A DNA stretch of 64,000 nucleotides, taken from positions 16,540,501 to 16,604,500 of the forward strand of contig NC_064442.1 of the NCBI RefSeq assembly GCF_023343835.1, given 5' to 3'. Both the position numbers and the translations under genes were made by a program. Positions 25,716-37,400 of the stretch are shown here, one piece after another; within the stretch, counting starts at the first letter, position 1, and each line of letters starts with the position of its first letter. The stretch comes from Lagopus muta. Taxonomy: Eukaryota; Chordata; Aves; Galliformes; Phasianidae. The notes beneath the pieces were generated by a model. The model saw only the letters and a list, made by a program, of their open reading frames with translations, was not told the DNA's origin and searched no databases.

Positions 25716-27649
25716 GTTACATTGAAGGGTATGAGAGAGGGCAAGGAACTGCAGCACAAGAGCTATTGCTTCCCTCAACGCAGATCCACTTACGGACGTG
25801 CGATCAGTTCCCCTGAAGTCAATCAAGTTGTTGGAAGTAAATGTGGAAGGAGTTCAGACTGCGACCTGCAGGCTGTCACTGTGAATCCCATCTGACGGCA
25901 TTCCTTTAAAACAACGTTACATGAAAGCCTGTTACTAAGTGACTTGCTTTTAGATGTTGATTTACTCACTTTCACCAGATCCCTTTTGCCCATAAAACGC
26001 TTTGTGTGTGTATCAGTTAGAGATAACACTCACACTACCTGGTTTCACAGGGGCTTTGGATAATTGCTCTTTGTCCATTTTTGAAAGCACAAATGGAAAT
26101 ACCCAGTCACTTCCAAGAGCTTTTTTGCCACGTGAAATGTGTTCTTTCACTTTTAAAGTCCAACTCAAACTTCACAAACTAGAGATAAAGGACATTTAGG
26201 ACTTTGTACCTTCAGTGTTCTGCAACATTCCTCCTTACACGTGGATAGGTGTGCTCCATCACAGTATTCGCGTTTGTTTTGCTCATGGTGCCTCTGTTCA
26301 CATGGATGGATGCTCAAGTTAAGCATCTGACTGCAAGACCAAGCATTTCTTCAGCTGTTTTTACGTGACACTGAGGTCAGGGAAGACCTAAGAAATACAC
26401 AGAGTACATTCCAAAGCAACAGAGGTGTTCCTTAAGTGGAGACAGGGAATTAATTAATTGTGGAATGACACACAGCGTCAGGAAAGGAAGAAAGAACTTT
26501 GGCTACTGTAAATTTTAAAATATAGAAAAAGAACACTGATGCCAAAGGAAACTGACCTTTGAAATCAATAAAGATCCTTTTAATAACCCAACCCCAAATC
26601 TTGCAACCTGTCATTTTATGATATAGATTAGTAGGGACAGAAAAACAACATCTTGCAAAGATTTAAACTTGTCTTGAAAGAAATAGGAAGTTATCAGGCT
26701 GATGTTTTGATGAATAGGCAATTTTAACATAATTTCTCAAAGCCCGTATCTTGCCAACTGCTTGAATCAACTAATCACCTAATTTAATCTACTTGAAACA
26801 AAGAAGATTGAGGCTTGAATCCCTTCTTACTCAATCAGAACTGAGTATCAGGATTGATTTACGTTACCTTTTAACTTGCATACGTAAATCAAAGGAACTT
26901 CAGGCTCCACGACCTTTATCTAAGCAGTTACCAGGAGGAGGAAGTAGTAAAATACTATAAACAGCACTGACTAAAAGCATGATCACTCTAGGAAATGTCC
27001 AAAATAAATATTATTACAGATATAGAAGCTTCATCTTCATTATGTTTAGATTAAATTGGTCTTTTATACCTCAGATACTCAAAATTTCCACTGAGGCTTT
27101 TAACATCCAACCCTACTGCTCCATAAATGTTTCTTGATGCATACTGGGCATCCGTACTTGCAAATCAGGCTTCAAGCTTACCACCCATTACAGGTTCCAA
27201 GGTGGAGAGCACTGCCTTGCCTACAGAAATGGCAAAATGATGGATTTCTATACTTTATCAATTATTTCAATGAGCATAACATATTTCAGCTTGAAAGACC
27301 AAAGTTTACAGTTATTGGAATGATGACTAGAATGGAAGTGAATGAGCTTAGCCCACAAATTCTCAAAGCACAACAAAATGCGTCAAAAGTTTTAATAGTT
27401 ATGACTTTGATACAGAAGCCATGTAAGTGACAGAGCCCTTCTATTGACTGTTAGAACAGTAATACATGTGTGATTGTCTTCAGGCCCCAGTACCTAAACA
27501 GTACTGGAATTAAAAAAAAAAAGAACAAATATAGCTGATTTCCAGCTGGAGAGGAAAGAGAAATACTGAGCTGCTTTCATGCACTTTATGGGAAAGATTG
27601 CATAGCTGGTTTAGATAGAAAATGTCTTTTTATGTCCTCAGTAATAGTG

Positions 27650-28459
27650 CTGTGCTTCTTTAATTTCTTCATGGATTATAGATGATCGGATTCTTCTATT
27701 CAACGTTATCAGACCACAGAATGAGTACAATGCAAGACTCCCTCTGAGAGCAAGGACACAGTCTCAAAGTTTCTCTTGGGAAGAAACGAATCACATATGC
27801 AGTAATCATATCCAAAATGCAAACATTTCAAGTTTCATAAGGACGTGACAATCCGTAAAATATTAGTTGAAGGTAAGCACCAAACCCAGCAACTGCCATT
27901 TCAGTGACTGAAGGGCAAACCCGGGATGTGGTTGTCTTCAACACTGGGAATTGGATCTTGACTGCTGTCCTTTCACGTAAGATAATTTCCATGCAAGATC
28001 CCCAGCTGTACAACACAGTGATAGAGGCATCTCATTATTTAAGGCCCGTGCTTTTTTTTTCTTGGAGAATTCACCCAAGCTAATCGCTTTTTTCTTTCTT
28101 TTTTTTTTTTTTTTGCTTGTAAGAGCAGTATTAAATATTCATAAATACAAAAAAATTGTGGAAATACCTTTAGTAACACTCTGATTCTGTCTGTTAAAAA
28201 AAAAGAAAAAGGAAAAAGAGTAACCACAACCCAGCAATCAGCCATCTTTGCCAGAACGCCAGCAGTGAAGATAAAAACGTGACTGTTCCAAATATCCTGC
28301 GGATGAAATGAAGCTTCTCTCTCTTTGCAGACCAGAATCATTTCAGTATTTTTTGAGTTCTAAGAAGCCACAAGGAGAGGACAGAAGCCCCCAGAGCGCC
28401 TGAGATTCAGATAGGCTGGACTGAAATCATTCTGACAACACTGGCTCACACACAGTTCT
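27650..28459 (-). other. CIB2: Probable CIB2 3' UTR (end uncertain)
   Basis: Sequence downstream of the CIB2 stop codon. No AATAAA is seen on the minus strand nearby; an ATTAAA variant lies at about 27660. A T-run near 28098-28114 and other homopolymers occur. The real 3' end cannot be fixed from sequence alone. Confidence 0.35.
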
Positions 28460-28481
28460 TCAGATTCTTATGTGGAAAGTA
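28460..28481 (-). CDS. CIB2: CIB2 exon 6, last seven codons and stop
   Basis: CTTCCTTTGCAG is followed by one base completing Ser181, then Thr-Phe-His-Ile-Arg-Ile and TGA. This hydrophobic C-terminal tail is invariant in CIB2/CIB3. The match of acceptor, phase, six residues and stop makes the call secure despite the 22-nt length. It lies 9 kb from exon 5, beyond the provirus. Confidence 0.93.
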
Positions 28482-31400
28482 CTGCAAAGGAAGCAAAAAT
28501 ATTAAGAGATATATAAATATTTATCACTATGTGCAACATTCTCCTTAGAATACATACAGAAAGGTGTTCTGTAAAGATTCGGGATCTCTGCTCTCTTGTT
28601 CTCTCTCCTACTGAGGACATTTGAGAAAGCAAAAAAACCTGAAGTGCATTTCCATCGGCACTGAAGTATTTCAAGATAAAATGCATTCCTAAACCAAGTA
28701 AATTTTACTCCCAAAAGCACCATCATCCTCTTTACAGGATATCTAACAATTAGGAAGATCAAGCATAAAAAGTGAATTGGTATTAGAATTATGATAAGAT
28801 GAGGAGTGGCAGCATTTAAAGGATTTCTCATTTTGAAAGCAGATCTAATAGTTTCCAACCACTGCTTTACCCAAAGTCTTGCCATCATTTGGACAGGGAG
28901 ATATTTTTTAATTTTCAGTCCTAAGTTGTTGATAAAGATATTAATGGGCTGATAATAAAACTACACCATTCCTTTTGAAATGCAGCTCTACCATTTGATC
29001 TGCAAAATTATTTTTGTGGACAGTGTTGTCAGCAACTGCGAGACTGCGAGACCCCCCCGTGGGTTGTGACGTGGTTAGGCCCCCTCCCTGCTCTATGATT
29101 GATGTGTGGTGCGTGCCCTTAGGGGCGTAGACGAAGCACTTAGGCTATATAAGTTAGTGTATACGTGTAATAAACGCCATTTGCTGTTCACCACATTGGT
29201 GTCACCTCGGTAATTGGCCAAGCTGCGGTCTCCCAGGAATACGGAACGGGCGCTTACGGCAACAAGTGGTGACCCCGACCGACGTGATTCCTGGGAGTGA
29301 ATCAGCCAACGGAGCAGGAGTCCATTGCAGAGCGGGTAAATTCAAATCTGCGGAGTAGTGGAAGCCCGGGGACGGGGAGGAGTGCGCATTACTCCTTGTC
29401 AGGTGGGAGGCCCGGGAGAAGGAGCCGGGATCCCCCTAGGACGTTAGGGGAAGCGCCAGGAGAGGCCAGGCATAAGTTCGGCCGGACGCGTTATGGAAGC
29501 CGTTATAAAGGTGATTCTGCATGCATGTAAAATTTACTGCGGGAAAAATGTTCCTTCTAAGAAGGAGATTTCAGCGACACTCTCCTTGCTGGAAAAGGAG
29601 GGGCTATTATCATCCCCCTCTGACCTATATGATCCTGATAATTGGGATTCATTTACTGCTGTGCTCTCACAGAGAGCAATGTCCACTCAAAAGGTTGCGG
29701 AGTTTAAAGTGTGGGGATTAATTTTGACAGCTCTTAGGAAAGCAAAAGAGGAGAAGATTGCAGGTGACCGTGCTAGGGATCTGCTGGGGTTAGGGCCAGG
29801 GGGGGGTCTTGTCTCCCCTACAGGTTCGCTGGAGGGCAAGATGGCGCTGACTCCTTCGGCCCCACCAGAAACAACGACCCTGGGGATAAAGAAGAACGAA
29901 GCGGAGCAGGAACGATCATATCATAAAGAGGAGGACCCATCTCCTTACCCGGCTTGCAGCTTATATCCTTCACTTAAGCCCTTTAAAGATAAAGGGGGAG
30001 GGGGGCCTGTGGAGGAACGCGGTATAACTTTTAGCACAGTTGATAAGAGGGTCCTTGGGGAGGGAGAGATGTCTGGAGGAGTTGTGGTGCGACCTGTGGA
30101 ATGCGGCAGCGGGGGCGGGACTCACCTACTGCCCGATTCCGCTTGCTATGGCGGCCACCCCCCGAGGGGCGTGGATTGTCCCCAGCCTTGCTGTGGGGGG
30201 GGCGTTCCGACGGGGATGGCCCCGGGGTCCGCTCAGGAGGGGCATGGTCCCATATCGACAGCTTCATGGGGCCCGCCTACCCTCACTGATTGGGCTCGTG
30301 TGAGAGAAGACTTAGGAGCCGCAGATCCAGCAGGTACCGCGCTTACTCTCCTGGTGGTGGTAAAACCAGAGGGTCCAGCTTGGACTCCTCTGGATTCCAA
30401 AGCAATTATTCGCCTTTTGGATTTAGTTAAAAGCAAAGGTCTGCGTTCCCCTGTTACCATGGCAGCGGTGGAAGCTCTCATGGCTTCTAGTCTCTTGCCA
30501 TATGATGTGGTGAACCTTATGCATGTTATTCTTGAGCCTGTACAATACATCCTGTGGTATAATGAATGGAATAGACTACTTCAAGCTGTAGTGGCTGCTG
30601 CCACCCGTGACCCCCACCATCCAGCCAACGGCCAGCGCAGAGGCGACAGAACTAATCTTGCACGTCTTCAGGGCCTGGCAGATGGAATGGTGGGATCCCC
30701 GGAGGGCCAAGCAGCATTGCTTAGAGCAGGAGAGCTGGCAGCCATTACAACTGCAGCCCTTCAAGCCCTGCGAGAATTGGCTAAGGTTGCGGAACCTGTG
30801 CTTCCATGGGCAGAAATCAAGCAGGGCCCCTCTGAGTCATTTTCTGATTTTGCGAATCGCCTGATCCATGCAGTGGAGGGATCTGACCTCCCGCGGGAGG
30901 TCCAATCACCAGTCATAATAGATTGTCTTAAGCAGAAATCGCTGCCGGACATCCAGCAAATCATCAGAGCAGCACCGGGAACTCTAACTACCCCAGGGGA
31001 GCTTATTAAGTATGTACTAGATCATCAGAGGGTCATACCATTAACTTATGAGGGACTAGCAGCCGCCATGCAGCGGATGGCTGCTTCAGTTAGTTCTGCG
31101 GTTAAGACCACAGTGATGTCAGCCACTCAGGTCAGGGAAGAAAGGGATAAAGGCCCGTGCTTTAAGTGTGGGCAGCGTGGTCACTTTAAGGCGCAGTGCC
31201 CTGAGAAGACGGGGCAGAGTGGTTCACAGGGACCGGAGAGGCGGTGCCAATTATGTGGCAGAGCTGGACATGTTGCACACCAATGTTGGAAGTTTGTCAT
31301 GGTGCCGCAGGGAAACAAGGATGGGAGGGTGCTGTAGGCCCAGGTCCCCTCCCCGGGAACACCAAACGGGCCAGACAATGCGGCTCTGCCTACCCAAGAT

Positions 31401-34400
31401 CGGGGTCCCGTACCTCAGTGAGCCCCTCACCCACAGTGGCGTTAACCATGGGAATGGGGGAGCGCCTCTTGGGCAGGATTATGCTTACTTGTGCGGGGAG
31501 CGTGCTTTCTTGCAGGTCCACTGAGGAAGAGAACACCGCAAATATGCCCTCAGCTATGACTACTAACGTCTTGTCCACACCATCGGCATCCCCCTTCACC
31601 GCCCCCTCGGATTCAGCTTCGCACAAACAAATAGAAGAAGACTGCGCTGAACTGTCTGCACTTTTATCTTGCAAAACGGCTCAAGTGCAGGAATCCAAGG
31701 TCGCTGAAACTTCTCAGCCGTATCCAGGACAACCGCTGTATCCTTCTCTGTGTAATTCAATACCACTTGTGGGGGCAGGGGGAAAAGTGAGCTGGGATGG
31801 ACACTTGCTGTCTCCTCTCAGGAGGTGGAATGCAGTAACACCCAGGGGGGTGGGGACTGCGGGCAAGGCTCGGGTATGGATTGGTCAAAAGTTAGAGAAG
31901 TGGTAGAAGAAAAAACAGCAGAGAGAAAGGGAAGCGATGTAACTTACAGGTGCTCGGATGATAGTGTACGGCCAGCACTGTCCACTCTGACTGCACCTGA
32001 AGGTGTAGGTGGCGTCCGGCCGGCGCCCTCTGCTCAGGTTACACCCAACGGAGAAAGAAATAACGATAGTCTCCGGACCCACTCTCTGCCACAGTGTTCA
32101 GACCCATTGACTCGACCCACACATCCTTTTACAAGATTGAGTGCGCATGCAACCAATCAGAAGCCTCTACAACAGTCAGTGTATGATCAAAGGGAGATGG
32201 GCACAGTGGGAGCAGTGCGGAGCTCGCAGCTTCCAGCTGTGACTGAACAGGATAGCGAAAGGAGAAAGGTGAATTTGCATTTGGGAGTTAAGAGAGATGC
32301 ACTAACAGATTGTGGGAAGTTTAGATCTAGCCTGATAGAGGAAGGAAAAGTACTAGAGATCTTCCTGGTAGTAGGAAACGGTAACAGAGGCCTGGGAGGG
32401 GTATCCCTCAATCGGAAAGACATCACACACCTGATAGATTGTGTAGAGAAACAGGGATTGAAATCACTCCTTGCTTTAAATGCATTAGAAATCCTGACAG
32501 TATTAGGCCTTCTCTTTCTGCATGTAACAAATCTGATGTGCATGGTTCTTAAGCCAGTGCAGTACACATTGTGGGCATTAGAATGGGTTCCCTTCAGGGA
32601 CAAGTGGCCAAATTGAGGCCTGGAGAACAAGCAATTCCATACAGCAGGTTTGTGAGAGCAATGCTCTCAAGGCTTGAGACATCTGCCTTGATATTGAACA
32701 GATGTTTCTTATTTTTGAAGTACTTTCCAACAGGTACCTGAGACAACGTTGGTATATATTGGGCATAGATAGTGCCACTAGAGCTATCAGCAATTACTCT
32801 AATCTCTAATCTCTCTGTCTATAACTTTATTAGTATTGTAGGGTTATTAGGGTAGGATTATTTTGCGAATCGGGATGTAACGGGGCAAGGCTTAACCGAG
32901 AGGACAATGGCATGTATAGGCACCATGCGGGGATTGCGGGTTGTACGCGGTTAGGGTCCTCTCGAGTTGTAGTAGACTTTCTTGAGCATGGAGGGGGGGG
33001 AGATGTTGTCAGCAACTGCGAGACTGCAAGACCCCCCTGTGGGTTGTGACGTGTTAGGCCCCCTCCCTGCTCTATGATTGATGTGTGGTGCGTGCCCTTA
33101 GGGGCATAGACGAAGTACTTAGGCTATATAAGTTAGTGTATATGTGTAATAAACGCCATTTGCTGTTCACCACATTGGTGTCACCTCAGTAATTGGCCAA
33201 GCTGCGGTCTCTCAGGAATACAGAACAGGCGCTTACAGCAACAGGACAGTTCTTTACTGTAAGAAATTACCTATGGAAGCTACTCCAAAAGCAAGGAATG
33301 CTGATATTCATACAGAGGCTGAGTTCTTGACAATGACCCAAAAGTCAATCCGCAGGCCTGCATTGCAGCTACTCGACTTTAACAGTGAAGAGACTTCATA
33401 TTTATCCCCAAAATTACTACCATTTTGTTGTGATGGGAACATTCTCACTTTTCTTCTGACATACAATAGTACAATATTTATTTGAGGAAACTTCCAGAAA
33501 ACTGCTACTGATCAAGCCTCTGGTGCAACCTATCACAGCATTAACAAAGGCCACTTACTATCTAACACAGGAAATCAGAATCTGACAGGGCAAAGTGTTG
33601 ACTTCACGTTCAGTAAGCAGAAGGTTGAACCAAGCAGCTGGTAGATCTGCAGTAGTGATGAGGATACAGGATGGTGATACCACTTGAAAAACAAAACTAA
33701 GGTAACTTTTTGGTCTTTCAGCATTATCATACCAGCAGTGTCATCTCCACAATTTCACCAAACAGCAGTAATTCAGCTCTTCACAACGTCATTTTACAGA
33801 CTGTGTCTATGTTTTACTGCAGTTGAGCTGCAAGCATTTCTCAAACGTGCTGTCCTTATTTGCAAAGTATAGTTCTGTGAATTAGATTCTGTAATTAAAA
33901 GGACTTGAATTCTGGTTGCAGACAGAGATGGCAAACTTAGGTAAGTCAGAATGCTCCCTTGAATCACGTAAAGTTCAATTAGCCTGTCAGAAAGAAAGAA
34001 TGCTGTTTAGAATAACCCTCTCTCTGTGTGTAAGAGAGTAACTACGGAAATTCAGAGGTACTGATAATATTTCTTTTATATAAGAGTTTATTCTACAACA
34101 AGATATACGTACAAGGAGATACTGATAACATCCTCAGAAAAGATCAGATTTAGTGCAGGAAAGACGTAGACAAAAATTTGTGGTGCAGATCTCAGATCTG
34201 CAAATGTGCTCAGTTTTTAGAATGAGCTAAAGCTAGAAACTAGGGCTGGAAACCTCAGATCTTTCTGTAACAGAATAAAGAATAAAACAAGAACGACTGC
34301 TTAATTTCTGATTCATATGCCAACTGCAGAATATTTACATTTCACATTGTCTCCTTCTCCAGGACAGTTAAAATCCACAGTTAGACAAGGCATTTCTGTT

Positions 34401-37400
34401 AACTACTTGCCAGCACAGCAAGCCTTCTCTCAGGCTCTCAGGAAGATTGACATACGTGAAGAGAAACCTCCATCTTCTGAAATTATTTGATTAGAGGGCC
34501 AAGCAGAGCACTGGATTAAATCAAGTGTCAATTGACTTATTTATTGGATATACAGCAAAGCAAAATGTTTCCCAATTGCACTTAGGCTGTTGCACAGCAT
34601 TTGGGTTCCTAAGCAGATCAAACTAGGCAGATAAAGGTGATGCTTCTCTTGCTAAGTCCAAGACTATTTTTGTATTTCTGGGTATCATTCTGAACTTTGA
34701 AAATTAAGCATTTTACTAATAAGAAAACACTGATAAAAGTGATTTCTTGCTACTGTTTTCTCACTAATAATCTCCTGCCTATTTGTCACTAGCTCTGATT
34801 TTAGTCTTTAGGAACTAGATCATCTGCACTTTAGAAAAGAACTTACAGAATGCACAGAATCTAAGACATAGTTGCTGCCCCTTCAGCTTTGGATAGGACA
34901 AGAATCAGGATATCAGCTGTTAGAGGAGTAAAGGCCCACATAGTTCAGAATAGCATATTTACAATGACATCTTTTTGTTTCATATGTTGTCTCACTGCTC
35001 AGGTTTGTCAGCTCCCAGGTGTTACTAATGCCATATTCTTCTCAAGCTCCATTTCAGATTGTTATAGTATGTTTCACCCTCAGGCCTTCGAATAAGCTTA
35101 AACTTCCATGATGATTTATAAACCAATTTCCTGGGGAAAATGTAACCAGTCTTGTAGAACAGAACACTTCGCTAATGCCAGCTCAGAGTCCAAATGCTTC
35201 CATTGCACTACAAGCAGCTTCTAAATGAGAACAATTTTGAAACCTACTGAAATCAAATTCTCTGAACTAGCAATTATCATTTATTTATAACTTACTCAAG
35301 CTTCCAGAATAACAGTCAAAAATGCATATAACATCTACCTTGGTCAACAAGGAGCAGTGTCGTCTTCTAGCTTCTACAAAAAGTCATGAACATCAGCAGC
35401 ACAAATCAAGCAACAAACAAGAGCATTTTCATTTGCCTGACAACAGCACAAACCTTGCAAAGGCTGTCTGTAAGGGATTAAACCTGAACAGCATCATAAA
35501 CAAAGGAAGCGGTGACATGAGGAAAAAAAATCAGTCAACGTACAATGGGTGAACTTGAGCTCATATCAAGTACAAGCCTGGATCATGGTGTCAAAATTAA
35601 TGCCTGCTGCATGTATCAAGTACATATAACTGTACTGCAGCTTAGAAAAAATAAATTGGTATATTGAGCTCTGTGAAATAAGTGCTCCAAAAATGGAGTA
35701 TGCAAAGGAAAACCTTTGAACATTCCTATCAATAAGGCAAAGAAGATATTCTTCTTCAGTAATGAGATTTTACATTTGAATAGAACATATTATAAAAGTT
35801 TCCCATGTTTGCCAAAAGTCAGGCAAGCACGGGACTCATTTAGCAAAATAAAGAAGACGGAGTTGTATGACAGATGTTGTATGACAAATGGTTTTGCAGA
35901 GAACACATGTTGAAGCAGTGGCAAAGCCACAGGTTTCTACCTTGCATCCTAAGCTTCATACTCTTACAATGTGAAGAAGTGGCTCTTTGTATGGAATAAG
36001 GGTAAAGAATAGAGAATAAAGAATTTCTTCACTGCCAACAGAAACAATCTGAGATCTGGAAGATTACTTAACGTTTTCTGCAGAAACACATACTAGGCAC
36101 CAATGTGGTATTCTAGGATACAGTGTTCAGAAATGCTGATTGCCTACAGCTTCAAAACAAAGTCTCTGGATACTATAATTACCCAACATCTCCCATAGCT
36201 CATCAGCAACCAGTTCTTAAAAGCGACCATTGCTTTAATGCAAAGTGTCTAATTTTCAGAGCTGATAAGCAACTGAAAGTATTAATCAGTAAGTATTCCC
36301 ATTTCCTTGAAATTAAAGTTTGGAATGTATTCAGCTGGGCACAAAAAAAGGAGATACGCAAAAACAGATGAAATCACAGCTGTCTCTGGACACGGATAGG
36401 TTGGCAGTTCTCCCATTCATCTGCTAAAGACTTTCAAAAGGGACAATTTCACCAAGATGAAAAAAGGTTTTCATATCTTTTCACATCATAGCTTGCAAAC
36501 TGCTTCTACAACACAGCAGTAAAATCTGTCATGGCACAGGAAACCTCTGAAACTACAGCTTCTGCTGTATTTTCAATCTGCCTTCTATTCTTCACATTTG
36601 ATCTGTGCTATCTACCAGCTCTATAGGTACAGCACAGCCTTTTCATTGAATAAATGAAATTCTACCTGATCCCAGCAGCTTCTATACAGAAGACCAATCT
36701 GCAGAAAATGTTTGGGGTTTTTTTGCTATAAACATGTGCTAACAAAATATTACATATACTCAGTCCAATCTCACCATAATGATGACATATATGTTGCAAC
36801 AGAGTGCCTGTTGGTAAGTTGATTAGTCAAGGAGTGCCTGATATATTTCTAATGTATAGAAGACACTCATATTGACTTTCCAGAATATCATCCTCAGATG
36901 CTGATGTTTCCTGGGATCCACAGGGACCTCACACTTTACAGCAGAACCATTGCCTCACAATGTTTTTCCTTAGAAATTTAATTTATTGTAGAAAAAAAAA
37001 CTCTCCTGTATTTTTCAGGACACATCAAAGTTCTTAATCACCATTAGCATCAAGATTATCAATCCAAATTTTAATCTACTTCAACTCAGTTCTAACATTC
37101 AGTCTTATTTCCTATGGAAATAAGTCCATTTGACTGTGAGCTTTGGCAATCCTCTCCAGAAGCAGCCATGACATCTGTAATTTTGTTTAAAAATCAATAC
37201 ATAAAAATCCTGGCACACTGGATGGGTTCCTATGCAACAGGGATCCCTGGTTGAAAACTGTATGTGTTTGAGCTTCCAGAAGATGAAAATATATCCCTGA
37301 AAAATTCACACAGATACAGACAGAAAAAAAGGAGGGGATAACTGAGTCACTGAGCTCTTAGTCTTAAGTTAGGACAGAACTGGAGTAGGCTCTGGAGAAT

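Larger units (their letters stand above)
13431..27650. other. Intergenic region between TBC1D2B and CIB2
   Basis: About 14 kb, mostly AT-rich, with no recognised protein-coding gene. It contains a CR1 internal piece (14050-14165), a CR1 with part of ORF2 (24711-25480), two CTCF-like motifs, a CpG-dense patch (25530-25715) and an ORF with a good splice acceptor (20449-20702). In human, SH2D7 lies in the equivalent interval. I looked for a WFHG or FL[IV]R-type SH2 signature on the plus strand and did not see one. Confidence 0.7.
29024..33243 (+). mobile_element. Alpharetrovirus-like endogenous retrovirus, pol/env-deleted
   Basis: Two LTRs (241 and 240 bp) both begin TGTTGTC and end CAACA, flanked by the 6-bp duplication GGACAG (29018-29023 and 33244-33249); six bases is the alpharetroviral length. 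Internal order: PBS, leader, open gag, a scrap of protease in another frame, a second gag-related stretch, polypurine tract. No reverse transcriptase, integrase or envelope motif is visible, so the element is non-autonomous and would need trans-acting enzymes. The R region and gag are close to the avian leukosis group. The size and gag-only content recall the chicken ART-CH/EAV class of defective elements, but I cannot verify the family name. It is antisense to CIB2, the orientation best tolerated in introns. Confidence 0.93.

Noticed and set aside
25496..25759. Minus-strand frame containing Phe-His-Ile-Arg, considered as the last CIB2 exon
   Set aside because: The acceptor phase does not fit, there is no Thr before Phe and the tail does not stop after Ile. 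The true exon 6 at 28460-28481 fits acceptor, phase, residues and stop.
29297..29530. ORF in the provirus leader overlapping the gag start
   Set aside because: It opens at GTG, is Arg/Gly-rich and has no similarity to a known product. The gag ATG at 29493 is clearly the functional start.
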